Shown here piece by piece: positions 28,700-36,607 of a stretch of 64,000 bases of DNA. The position numbers and the translations under genes are program-made. Each line of letters begins with the position of its first letter. The stretch's first letter is position 1. The DNA is from JARRPM01 sp963765545 (GTDB taxonomy: Bacteria > Pseudomonadota > Gammaproteobacteria > Pseudomonadales > Halieaceae). The notes below the pieces were generated by a model. The model worked only from the letters and a program-made list of their open reading frames with translations. It had not been told where the DNA came from and ran no database searches. The DNA is taken from positions 62,001 through 126,000 of the forward strand of contig CAVXWW010000004.1 in assembly GCA_963765545.1 (NCBI GenBank), written 5' to 3'.

Positions 28700-31113
28700 T
28701 TGCGATCCCCTCCCATAGGACAGCCGCCACCTCGGGTATGCCAGGAATACTCATAGGCGCCGCGACGGGCCGCCAGTACAGGATCATCGGAACACTCGAT
28801 GCCGGGGGCCAGCCGTGTTGGATTAAAGCTGAGGTGTTCGCAACCGGCCCCATTTTCCGCTGCAATATCGGTGATCCACAGTTCGCCTAGCACCACGCGC
28901 AGGCGCGTTGTGTCCCAGACCTTTGTCGGGTCGTTAATGTCATCACCCTGTCCGGCGACGTTCATACGAAGAACGAACCTAACGGGGCCGGCCTTGAGAC
29001 GATTGCGAAGTTCCTGATGCAGATATTTGTCGTCGGTTGAATCCGCGGCGCGATACGGATCGGGTACCGCCTTTTCAATCGGCTGCACACCGGCGACCGG
29101 ATCCCAGTCGAAGCGACAATACGTTACAGCGCCGTCGGCAGCGACCAACTTGAAGGTATGAAGCGCGTGATAGGCGGCGCGCCCGTAGCTGACCGGCGTG
29201 ACAAGCATTGTAGCGGCCACCGTGCCGGGGCGGGCGGCCATATGCTTGTTTGCATAGTCAAGAACACCCTTGGTGCCGTCCTCGGGAAGATCCGGCGGAC
29301 GTGCGGGCGTGCGCAGCTGTAGCATGTCTAGAAAGCGTTGAAACCATCCTTCGGGCTTGTCCGGTACGGGTACGCCAGCCGCTGCGAACTGTAAGAAGGC
29401 TTCCGGGGTTTGAGCGAAAAAAATCGGCAGCGTTATTGCAATAAGGTCGGACACGACGTCGTCCTGCAGGTGAAACTTGACAGCCATGCCGCGCACATCC
29501 AGTGCGCTGTCATGTTCAACAGGCGACCCTGAGCCGTTAGAGTAGCGCAGCGTCACGGGGATGTGCGCGCCCTGGAATTGCTCCGCATACGTGTAACGCC
29601 GGGCAACGTCCGAAGCGACGAAATACCCTGTTGCTCCAATCCCGACTGCATGCACCGGACGCATGCCGGCGCGGTGGTCGGGGTAATCTGTCAAAAGCGC
29701 GTTATAGAGGCGCTTGCTCATATCCGGCTCTTCGCCAGGGGGATCCGTCAGACGGGGCGTGTCGTGACGTGGGGTTTCTGTCAACACCTCATGGAACTGC
29801 GGTGCATTAGCCACACGGGCGCCGAGACGCCAGTAGCCTCTATCGATGCCCATAAGGTCCAGTATCATCGCCAGCACCGAAGTGTGGTCGTAGGGAACGT
29901 CGCCTTCGGCGCGAAACACCGTGCTCTCGCGGACATATGGCGATACGAGAATGAGTGGCACACGCACGCCAAAACGGTCAAATTCGAAATCCTGTTCGCA
30001 TGTTGCCGGCGCTGGCGTATCGTCGTTGTCGGACCATGGCGCCGCCGCTGTCCAGGGTGGCGGAACATGGTCATACGTCCCGCCGTGCTCATCGAAATTT
30101 ATGATGAATAGCAGTGAGTTCCAGATGTCCGGATTACCGGAAAGCGCCTCATATAAATCGCTCAGGAATTGCTCGCCTTTTCGGATATCGCCAGGCGGGT
30201 GATAGTCCGTACCATTGGGGCCTAAACCGGGACCAAAGGGTAAGGTCCAGGAGGGCTCGACAAAGCTGAATCTTGGTAAGGTGCCGTTAGCGATCATGCC
30301 AAACAGCGTCTGATCCGTTGTATCGCCGGCCTTGCCGACTTCGGCAAAGTTCCTGTCAAAGCGGGGGTCCTGTATCTGCTCGAAAATCCGCCGCGTGTAG
30401 AGATAACCCTCTGCGCCGAGAAAATTTTCCAGCATGTTCCCCTTGCTGTTAAAGATCATCCAGTCACTCGGAAGATTATGACCCTGCTCGTCCAGTACAT
30501 TCCAGATTGTACGTTCACAGAACTGGTCGCCGCCGGGCCTGGCAAGCCAGCTCGAGTTGCGGTTATTAACGAAGGCCTGCAATTCCCCGTGCTCCATTTT
30601 TCCAAGCGAATTGCCGGTGGCGGCAAAAGCGCGGTTGCAGTTCGTCTGTGTAGGAACGGAAGAGAAGTAACGGTCAGAGACCGCGAAGCGGCGCGCCAGT
30701 GTGTTCAGCACCGGAAGTTCTTCCGGCGTGTAGCTCATCATGATCTCATCGTTGTTTCGATAGCACTTCGCGTAGTCCTGGTAGAAGCCGCCCATCGTCG
30801 CTCTGGTGGGCTTTTGCGGGGTGTGCTTTGTCTCGAAGAGCTGGTTGTTGACGTGCTCGTACACCTCGCAGGGGTCGTAGCGGGGGACTGCATGGCGGCC
30901 GCCGGTACCGCGGATGACGTAGTGCTTCTTGCCGTTTCGGTCAAGGTTAAAAAGATCCTTGTGCAAACCGTCGAAGTGCGGGGGTGAATCCTGCGGGTGC
31001 ATGTGCTCAGGGGTGTCGTTCTCGTACAGCCAACCCAGGACATTATCGAGAGACCTGTTCTCCAACATCAGATAAACGATGTGTTTGATTCCGGGGTGCT
31101 TTGCGCTTTTCAT
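28696..31113 (-). CDS. Phospholipase C-type phosphoesterase fused to catalase-like domain
   Basis: 805 residues from the ATG at 31113, numbered here from an upstream TTG at 31143. Residues 18-460 form a bacterial phospholipase C/acid-phosphatase domain: MLENRSLDNVLGW (26-38), FDEHGGTYDHVPPP (350-363) and YDHTSVLAMI (418-427) hold the metal and nucleophile positions. Residues about 490-810 are a catalase-fold heme domain with HAVGIGATGYF (His498) and a terminal GAYEYSW supplying a candidate proximal tyrosine. The length equals one full domain of each. A known parallel is the coral fusion of a catalase-like allene oxide synthase with lipoxygenase. The gene overlaps the next by ATGA. Confidence 0.8.
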   Translation of the reverse strand: MKSAKHPGIKHIVYLMLENRSLDNVLGWLYENDTPEHMHPQDSPPHFDGLHKDLFNLDRNGKKHYVIRGTGGRHAVPRYDPCEVYEHVNNQLFETKHTPQKPTRATMGGFYQDYAKCYRNNDEIMMSYTPEELPVLNTLARRFAVSDRYFSSVPTQTNCNRAFAATGNSLGKMEHGELQAFVNNRNSSWLARPGGDQFCERTIWNVLDEQGHNLPSDWMIFNSKGNMLENFLGAEGYLYTRRIFEQIQDPRFDRNFAEVGKAGDTTDQTLFGMIANGTLPRFSFVEPSWTLPFGPGLGPNGTDYHPPGDIRKGEQFLSDLYEALSGNPDIWNSLLFIINFDEHGGTYDHVPPPWTAAAPWSDNDDTPAPATCEQDFEFDRFGVRVPLILVSPYVRESTVFRAEGDVPYDHTSVLAMILDLMGIDRGYWRLGARVANAPQFHEVLTETPRHDTPRLTDPPGEEPDMSKRLYNALLTDYPDHRAGMRPVHAVGIGATGYFVASDVARRYTYAEQFQGAHIPVTLRYSNGSGSPVEHDSALDVRGMAVKFHLQDDVVSDLIAITLPIFFAQTPEAFLQFAAAGVPVPDKPEGWFQRFLDMLQLRTPARPPDLPEDGTKGVLDYANKHMAARPGTVAATMLVTPVSYGRAAYHALHTFKLVAADGAVTYCRFDWDPVAGVQPIEKAVPDPYRAADSTDDKYLHQELRNRLKAGPVRFVLRMNVAGQGDDINDPTKVWDTTRLRVVLGELWITDIAAENGAGCEHLSFNPTRLAPGIECSDDPVLAARRGAYEYSWHTRGGGCPMGGDRK

Positions 31114-31233
31114 TCCTCGCCTATGCAACTGTATGCCCACCAATTATTGCGGTCAGAGTACGTGAATTAATTTGGGTTGTCGATCAGGAAACGTGGAGTC
31201 CAAAACCGGTTTAGGGGTATATAAGCAAGGTAC

Positions 31234-31287
31234 GCAACTGAGAGTTGCCGGCAAATGGCAGTACCACAATTGGTTATGCCAACTGTG
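31234..31287. promoter_or_regulatory. Hairpins between the TIR gene and the phosphoesterase gene
   Basis: GCAACT-GAG-AGTTGC (31234-31248) and CACAATTGG-TTATG-CCAACTGTG (31265-31287, 8 of 9 pairs) lie in the 208-nt gap between TIR-FGE and the phosphoesterase gene. Without T-runs they are not classic terminators. They could attenuate, or serve as operators that set unequal levels within the operon. Confidence 0.4.
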
Positions 31288-31321
31288 CCCGTGCATCAGC
31301 CATGAACGCAGCTCTGGACCT

Positions 31322-32866
31322 TTACCGAGCCGGTAGTGCAATAGTCCTCGCCAGGCGGAAACCAATATCATTGCCCCGATCTATAGAACTTGCGCTGAGG
31401 CGAAAAGCGGAGCGGAGCTCGAAGGCACCGGTATTCCAGGAGCCGCCACGAAGCGTGTGTCGCGATGTGTCGCCGGCCAGCCAGGCTGAGCCATCATCGG
31501 GCCGGCCCGATAAACAGTAGCTGCTGTTCCAGGCATCCTCGCACCACTCCCGGACATTGCCGTGCATATCATGCAGACCGAATACATTGGCGGGGAAAGA
31601 TCCGACAGTCGTGGTTCTTTGGCGGCTCTGGCCCCCGTCGCTCGCGCCATCATAGTTTGCTTGCGACGTTGAAATCGTCGTGCCGAAGTTGAACGGGCTG
31701 GTCGTCCCGGCCCGGCAGGCGTATTCCCATTCTGCCTCGCTGGGCAAGCGGTAGGCGTCGGCGCGGCCCTCTAATCCGAGCCTGCGATTCAGCCAGCTGG
31801 CGTAGGCCTTCGCGTCTTCCCAGCTTACATTGATCACCGGGCGGCGATTGCGGCCCCAGCCCTGGTCGATTGGCCTTTCCAGTGGCGCCCCAACGGCGAT
31901 AGCCGCGTCCCAATCGGCGAACGTCACCGGATAATTGCCTAGCGCGAATCGATAGGCAATTCGCACACCATGCTGGGGTTCTTCGCGGCCGTCATCGCCA
32001 TTGGAATGCTCCTGCGTTTGCGGTGTACCCATCAAAAACTCGCCAGGCGGTATCGTCACCATCTCTGGGCAAGTGCTTTCCGGCAGACCCGGAATAGCGT
32101 CGCGCCAAACCGCGCCGGGGCGCGCTCTGGCCTCTTCTGATTTGCGTCGAAGTTCAGTCTCCGCCTCCTCGCGCACGCGACGTGCGGCCTCGGCGCGGGC
32201 GGTTTCCCGAGCCCGTTGCTCCGCGCGGCGGCCTAGCTCATTCAGATGAAGCTCGATTTCGAACTCGAAGCCCGAGCCGGCGGCCACTGCCCGAACCCGT
32301 TCGAGAAAACTCTGCACGGCCCGGACATCAGATTTGGCCGGAAAGCTCGCCCAGGTCGTGCGCAGATCCGTCAGCAGATCAACGCTCGTCTGAGTTGCAA
32401 CAGGCGCTGCGTTACCAGCGCTCAATTCACCAGACGCTGCTTTCTGTATCGGCGGTGCTAATTCGAGCCCAATGAGTTTGCCAAGATGCAGAAGCGTGCG
32501 GTTCCAGCCTTCATGTGTGTCTTCACCGGCCCAACCGGCCAGATCAAACCAATTGACCTGGCGCAGGTCAGCTGGTGGAGCGAACTGGTCAAACCGTTCC
32601 ACTGCCACGGGAACCATGATTTCCCGGGCAAGCGCATCACGGCACTCAATCATGCACCACGGCCGCTCGAAATACAGTGGCGACCAGCAACACAGCACAG
32701 CTTTTGATCGGCGTAAGGCCCGGTCAATAAGGTCCGGAAAATTTGCGCCGCCGTCGATTCTCTCCATATCGAAGAAGCAATCGAGGCCGAGCGCTTCCAG
32801 CCTCGCCTTGATTGCCTCCGCTTTAGCGCGCGAAGCGCGCGGATAGGATATGAACACATCGACCAT
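31322..32866 (-). CDS. TIR domain fused to FGE-sulfatase/C-lectin-type domain
   Basis: 514 residues. Residues 1-130 are a TIR domain: VDVFISYPRASR, GLDCFFDMERIDGGANF and SPLYFERPWCMIE. Glu74 sits at the position of the NADase glutamate. Residues of about 195-260 are a charged coiled coil. Residues 265-514 are an FGE/SUMF1-type domain (VTIPPGEFLMGTPQ, LPSEAEWEYACRAG, MHGNVREWCED, LRGGSWNTG). The copper-binding cysteines of true formylglycine enzymes are not in the SWNTGAFELRSAFR segment, so it probably binds ligand rather than oxidising sulfatases. GGAGAG five bases upstream fixes the start. It is the first gene of the operon. Confidence 0.85.
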   Translation of the reverse strand: MVDVFISYPRASRAKAEAIKARLEALGLDCFFDMERIDGGANFPDLIDRALRRSKAVLCCWSPLYFERPWCMIECRDALAREIMVPVAVERFDQFAPPADLRQVNWFDLAGWAGEDTHEGWNRTLLHLGKLIGLELAPPIQKAASGELSAGNAAPVATQTSVDLLTDLRTTWASFPAKSDVRAVQSFLERVRAVAAGSGFEFEIELHLNELGRRAEQRARETARAEAARRVREEAETELRRKSEEARARPGAVWRDAIPGLPESTCPEMVTIPPGEFLMGTPQTQEHSNGDDGREEPQHGVRIAYRFALGNYPVTFADWDAAIAVGAPLERPIDQGWGRNRRPVINVSWEDAKAYASWLNRRLGLEGRADAYRLPSEAEWEYACRAGTTSPFNFGTTISTSQANYDGASDGGQSRQRTTTVGSFPANVFGLHDMHGNVREWCEDAWNSSYCLSGRPDDGSAWLAGDTSRHTLRGGSWNTGAFELRSAFRLSASSIDRGNDIGFRLARTIALPAR

Positions 32867-32893
32867 CGAACTCTCCGCTTATCAATGTCGATT

Positions 32894-32925
32894 AGCATAG
32901 CGTGAATTGAAGGCCGTGTGGTCAA
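32894..32925 (-). promoter_or_regulatory. Candidate promoter of the TIR operon
   Basis: Leftward, TTGACC (32920-32925) and TATGCT (32894-32899) form sigma70-like boxes with a long 20-nt spacer, about 28 nt before the start codon. The spacing is poor, so the assignment is weak, but no better pair was seen. Confidence 0.25.
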
Positions 32926-33010
32926 AAAACTCCTGAGTTACCCGGGTATGTTCAGGGGCAAATTCCCAAGGGCAAAGTAGCTTGGACTCCAGGCGGCTCG
33001 GAGGCGGGGT

Positions 33011-33169
33011 CTAGGTCAATCCCATCAACTCGACGATGCCATGGCTGTGTCCCGTGGTGTAGCCACCGTCTACAAGCAGCGATTGCCCCGTAACATAGGA
33101 GGCATCATCTGACGCCAGGTAGGCAGCCGCGCCGGTGACGACCGCCACCTTGTTTTCCAGGTTATTCAT
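33011..33169 (-). pseudogene. SDR gene with large internal deletion
   Basis: Fifty-two codons join the first strand of an SDR (MNNLENKVAVVTGAA) in frame to its C-terminal end (AYLASDDASYVTGQSLLVDGG). About 200 residues, including the catalytic Ser-Tyr-Lys, are absent. A good ribosome site precedes the ATG. The join, inside GGCGCGGCTGCC, suggests deletion through short GC-rich homology. The product cannot be an active enzyme. Confidence 0.7.
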
Positions 33170-33280
33170 CTTGCTTCCCTCATTAGAAACGCCACCGATG
33201 TCTGCCGCAGCCCTTAACCTTTTCAACTCGGTGCGGCACGCCCCGCAAAGCGATTTGTGTCACTTGCCTCAGTTCAGGAT

Positions 33281-33955
33281 TCAAGCTTTCCCATGGATTG
33301 CGAGACTGTCCTTCATGATCTGCAGAGTCTGGGCACGGATCGACTGCTTGTTTTTGGCGAACTGCTGCTGCGGTAGTTGAGCCAGTTGCCCTGCCACCGC
33401 CATACTGCGCGCAGTCAGCTCTGCCGGGTCCACTACCTCGTCGATGAAGCCGGCTTCCACAGCTTGTTCCGGGTCGTACACCTCTGACAGCAGGGCCACC
33501 CGGGTCATGTGCTGACGGCTGATGCGAGACGCCGTCAGTGCTACCAATATAGGTGGCAATTCCATGCCAATGCGGGTTTCCGGCAGACTCATCTTGAATT
33601 TACCGCGGCTACCGATACGCCAGTCGCAGGCCATGATGACAAATGCGCCCATCGCAATGCCGTGACCCGTGCTGGCCGCTACCAGGGGCAAGGGAAAACT
33701 GTACAGACGCACCAGCAGCTCGAAGCCGCGCTGTACCATGGCCAGGCCTTGCTCGGCGCCTTTCTCGAACTCCTTCAGGTCAAAGCCGCCGGAAAACATC
33801 CCCTCGCGCCCGCGCAGGATGACTGCGCCGGCCTTTTCTTCCTGCGCGCGGTCTAGCCCCGCATTGACATCATCGAGAAAAGAGGGCCCCACGACATTGG
33901 CCTTGCCGTCGTCAATAGTAAGCGTGACGATGTTGTGTTCGATTTCGTATTTCAT
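33281..33955 (-). CDS. Crotonase/enoyl-CoA hydratase family protein
   Basis: About 224 residues. The crotonase oxyanion-hole segments are GMFSGGFDLKEF and GHGIAMGAFVIM. The later TRIGMELP and DPEQAVEAGFID are also typical. The family acts on acyl-CoA thioesters in the cytosol, as hydratase, isomerase or hydrolase. The exact reaction cannot be told, because the usual pair of catalytic glutamates is not clear. The start at 33955 is preferred to 34012 because GGTGGA lies five bases before it. Confidence 0.8.
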   Translation of the reverse strand: MKYEIEHNIVTLTIDDGKANVVGPSFLDDVNAGLDRAQEEKAGAVILRGREGMFSGGFDLKEFEKGAEQGLAMVQRGFELLVRLYSFPLPLVAASTGHGIAMGAFVIMACDWRIGSRGKFKMSLPETRIGMELPPILVALTASRISRQHMTRVALLSEVYDPEQAVEAGFIDEVVDPAELTARSMAVAGQLAQLPQQQFAKNKQSIRAQTLQIMKDSLAIHGKA

Positions 33956-34173
33956 AGGGTTCCACCTGCTAATAATGGCACGAATGCTGCCACTACCTGT
34001 TCGGCTATGCAAGTTCCTTCGGGCATCCTGTGCCGCAGCAGCTGATTTCAGTGCGTGCCCGTTGTGCGATGATAAACTACAATGCCACCGGGTTGCGGGA
34101 GATTGTCGCGACGCACTTTATGAACAAAAGTTAGGCTGGCGAAACCTGATTCGTCGATCACAGGAAACACCTC

Positions 34174-36192
34174 ATGCGCTATTTTCTCGTCGCCTGCCTG
34201 CTGGGCAGTGCCAGCACATTCGCCACCTTGCCACCTTTTTCTGCAGAGGACGTATTCAGCCTGCGTTACGCCAGCGAACCCCGGGTCAGTCCGGATGGGT
34301 CCTTTGTAATCTACACCCAGAACTTTATGGACATAATGGAAGACCGGCGGCGTTCCAATCTGTGGCGGGTCGACCTGGATGGCAGCAATGGCAGGCCGGT
34401 GACCACGGGCGCCGTCAACGACTCCGGGGCCCGCATATCACCCGACGGGACTCGCCTGGCCTACCTGTCCAGGGATGACAAGGGCGTACAGATATTCCTG
34501 CGCTGGCTGGAGGGTGGTGAGAGCCTGCAGCTGACCCGGCTGGAGCACAAGCCCTCAACGCTGCGCTGGTCTCGCGATGGTCAGTGGCTGGCGTTCACGC
34601 AGGTGGTGCCCAATACCCCCGTGACAATGGGCAGGCTGCCGAACATGCCCAAAGGGGCTGAGTGGGCGGAGCCGCCAACCGTAGAGCAGCGCACCCGTTT
34701 TCGGGCGGACGGCAAGACCAGCCTGGTCGACGGGTATACCCACGTGTTCGTGATACCGACCGGCGGCGGAGCGGCGCGCCAGATCAGCTCCGGAGATTGC
34801 AATCACGCTGGTGCAATTACCTGGTCGGGAGACGGCAAGAGCCTGTATATCACAGCTAACTGCAACGAGGACTGGGAAATCAACCCCAGAAATACGGATA
34901 TCTTCCAGGTTGATATTGCCAGCGGGAAGCGCCGCGTTATTACTGACCGCGCAGGGCCGGATAATGGCGTAACGATGTCGCCCGATGGCAAAAAACTCGC
35001 ATGGATTGGCTTCGATGACAAATACCTGGGCTACCAGTCGAACCTGCTGTACATCGCCAACAGCGATGGCGGTGAGCGTCGTGAATTGCTCGCGGACCTG
35101 GATCGCAGCATCCGTGGCGCCGAGTGGTCCTCTGATGGTCGCGGGCTTTACGTGCAGTACGATGACCGCAGCCTGACACGGTTGGCCTATGTTGACCTTG
35201 CCGGCAAGTTGACCGCGGTCAGCGACCAGCTGAGCGGCCTGTCTTTCAGTCGCCCCTACACCGGTGCCAGCTTTGCTGTGGGCGGCAACAACAGCTTCGC
35301 TTTTACCACCGGCACACTGTCCAGCCCGGCCGACATCGCAGCCGGGCGCGGCACTGGCAAGGTTCACCGGCTCACTGACCTCAACCTGAACCTGCTGCCC
35401 CACCGCAGCTTGGCGAATTTTGAAGAGCTTTGGCTGAAGTCCAGCCATGACCAGCGTGATATCCAGGCCTGGGTTGCATACCCACCCGGCTTTGACCCGG
35501 CAAAGAAATACCCGCTGTTATTGGAAATTCATGGCGGCCCGCACACTGCCTATGGTCCCCATTTCGCTGCAGAGATTCAGCTATTCGTGGCTGCCGGTTA
35601 CGTTGTGGTCTACGCCAACCCGCGCGGCAGCACCAGTTATGGTGCAGAATTCGCCAACCTGATACACCACAATTACCCCAGTGAGGATTACGATGACCTG
35701 ATGTCCACCGTCGATGAGGTTATCGCCAGGGGGTCTATCGACACTGATCAGCTATACGTGACCGGCGGCAGCGGGGGCGGCACGCTGACAGCCTGGATTG
35801 TCGGCAAGACCGACCGTTTTCGCGCGGCGGTAGTGGCCAAGCCGGTGATCAATTGGGCCAGCTTTGCACTGACTTCGGATAACCCGGCGTATTTTACGCG
35901 CTACTGGTTTCCGGCCATGCCTTGGGAGGCTCCTATGGAGTACTGGCAGCGCTCACCGTTGTCACTGGTGGGTAACGTAACGACGCCCACCATGCTGTTA
36001 ACCGGAGAGTCAGACTGGCGTACGCCCATATGGGAATCAGAGCAATTCTATGCCGCCCTGAAGCTGCGTGGGATCGATGCTGCACTGGTGCGCCTGCCTG
36101 GCGCCTCCCACAGTATTGCCAAGCGCCCCAGCCAACTGATTGCCAAGGTCGCTGCGATACTGGCCTGGTTTGAACAGCACCGTGGGAACTGA
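34174..36192 (+). CDS. S9 family prolyl oligopeptidase, acylaminoacyl-peptidase type
   Basis: 672 residues with a signal peptide (YFLVACLLGSASTFA). The N-terminal half is a beta-propeller with Tol-like repeats (VSPDGSFVIYT, ISPDGTRLAYLS, MSPDGKKLAWIG). The C-terminal half is an alpha/beta hydrolase: oxyanion/substrate segment EIHGGPHTAYG, Ser533 in GGSGGG, Asp614 in TGESDW and His646 in GASHSI. It cleaves short peptides in the periplasm or outside. It is monocistronic, and a short hairpin (CGGTCG-TCG-CGACCG, 36199-36213) follows the stop. Confidence 0.9.
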   Translation: MRYFLVACLLGSASTFATLPPFSAEDVFSLRYASEPRVSPDGSFVIYTQNFMDIMEDRRRSNLWRVDLDGSNGRPVTTGAVNDSGARISPDGTRLAYLSRDDKGVQIFLRWLEGGESLQLTRLEHKPSTLRWSRDGQWLAFTQVVPNTPVTMGRLPNMPKGAEWAEPPTVEQRTRFRADGKTSLVDGYTHVFVIPTGGGAARQISSGDCNHAGAITWSGDGKSLYITANCNEDWEINPRNTDIFQVDIASGKRRVITDRAGPDNGVTMSPDGKKLAWIGFDDKYLGYQSNLLYIANSDGGERRELLADLDRSIRGAEWSSDGRGLYVQYDDRSLTRLAYVDLAGKLTAVSDQLSGLSFSRPYTGASFAVGGNNSFAFTTGTLSSPADIAAGRGTGKVHRLTDLNLNLLPHRSLANFEELWLKSSHDQRDIQAWVAYPPGFDPAKKYPLLLEIHGGPHTAYGPHFAAEIQLFVAAGYVVVYANPRGSTSYGAEFANLIHHNYPSEDYDDLMSTVDEVIARGSIDTDQLYVTGGSGGGTLTAWIVGKTDRFRAAVVAKPVINWASFALTSDNPAYFTRYWFPAMPWEAPMEYWQRSPLSLVGNVTTPTMLLTGESDWRTPIWESEQFYAALKLRGIDAALVRLPGASHSIAKRPSQLIAKVAAILAWFEQHRGN

Positions 36193-36272
36193 CACGTGCG
36201 GTCGTCGCGACCGAAGATATCGCCTTGCGGATTATCAGCGCAAAGCGCATTTGCCTGGCCCTGAAACGGTGA

Positions 36273-36286
36273 TTGACCTGGATCAA
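36273..36286 (+). promoter_or_regulatory. FNR/Anr-type box
   Basis: TTGACCTGGATCAA matches the FNR/Anr consensus TTGAT-N4-ATCAA at nine of ten defined positions. It lies about 110 nt upstream of the -10 box at 36397-36402, further than usual for class I or II activation. Confidence 0.4.
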
Positions 36287-36393
36287 ACCTTCACTTTTTA
36301 GGCCGTTCATTTGCTTGAAAAACGCCTGTTTGGGCCACATTTCATAGTACAGTTAAAGGCAGATCGTATGACACACCCAGTGTCGCATATCCT

Positions 36394-36402
36394 TGGTATA
36401 AT
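36394..36402 (+). promoter_or_regulatory. Extended -10 promoter
   Basis: TGGTATAAT gives the TGn extension plus a perfect TATAAT. No good -35 box lies at 17 nt, which is common for extended -10 promoters. The predicted start near 36409 would leave a 200-nt leader before the DUF1329 start codon. Confidence 0.45.
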
Positions 36403-36607
36403 ACAGTGCCAAGGTTTATTTCGTTCGAATTGCTTGGCGATCCCCGGTTTGGGTCCGTGTGTTTCGGCCGAATTACCGGCTATGCCAAAGAGGTCATCCA
36501 TGTTTGTGTAAAGGGCGGGATTCTGACCATTGCGGTTCGGCCAGTAAGGCCAGTTCGCGGGCTGAACCCCATATCGATCAAACTCAGAGTAAACAAAGGA
36601 AGATTCC

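Larger units (their letters stand above)
36193..36607. other. Regulatory spacer before DUF1329 gene
   Basis: No protein frame stands out in these 415 nt. It holds the hairpin 36199-36213, an FNR-like palindrome (36273-36286) and an extended -10 promoter (36394-36402), all listed or mentioned separately. The DUF1329 leader would be about 200 nt long. Confidence 0.5.
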
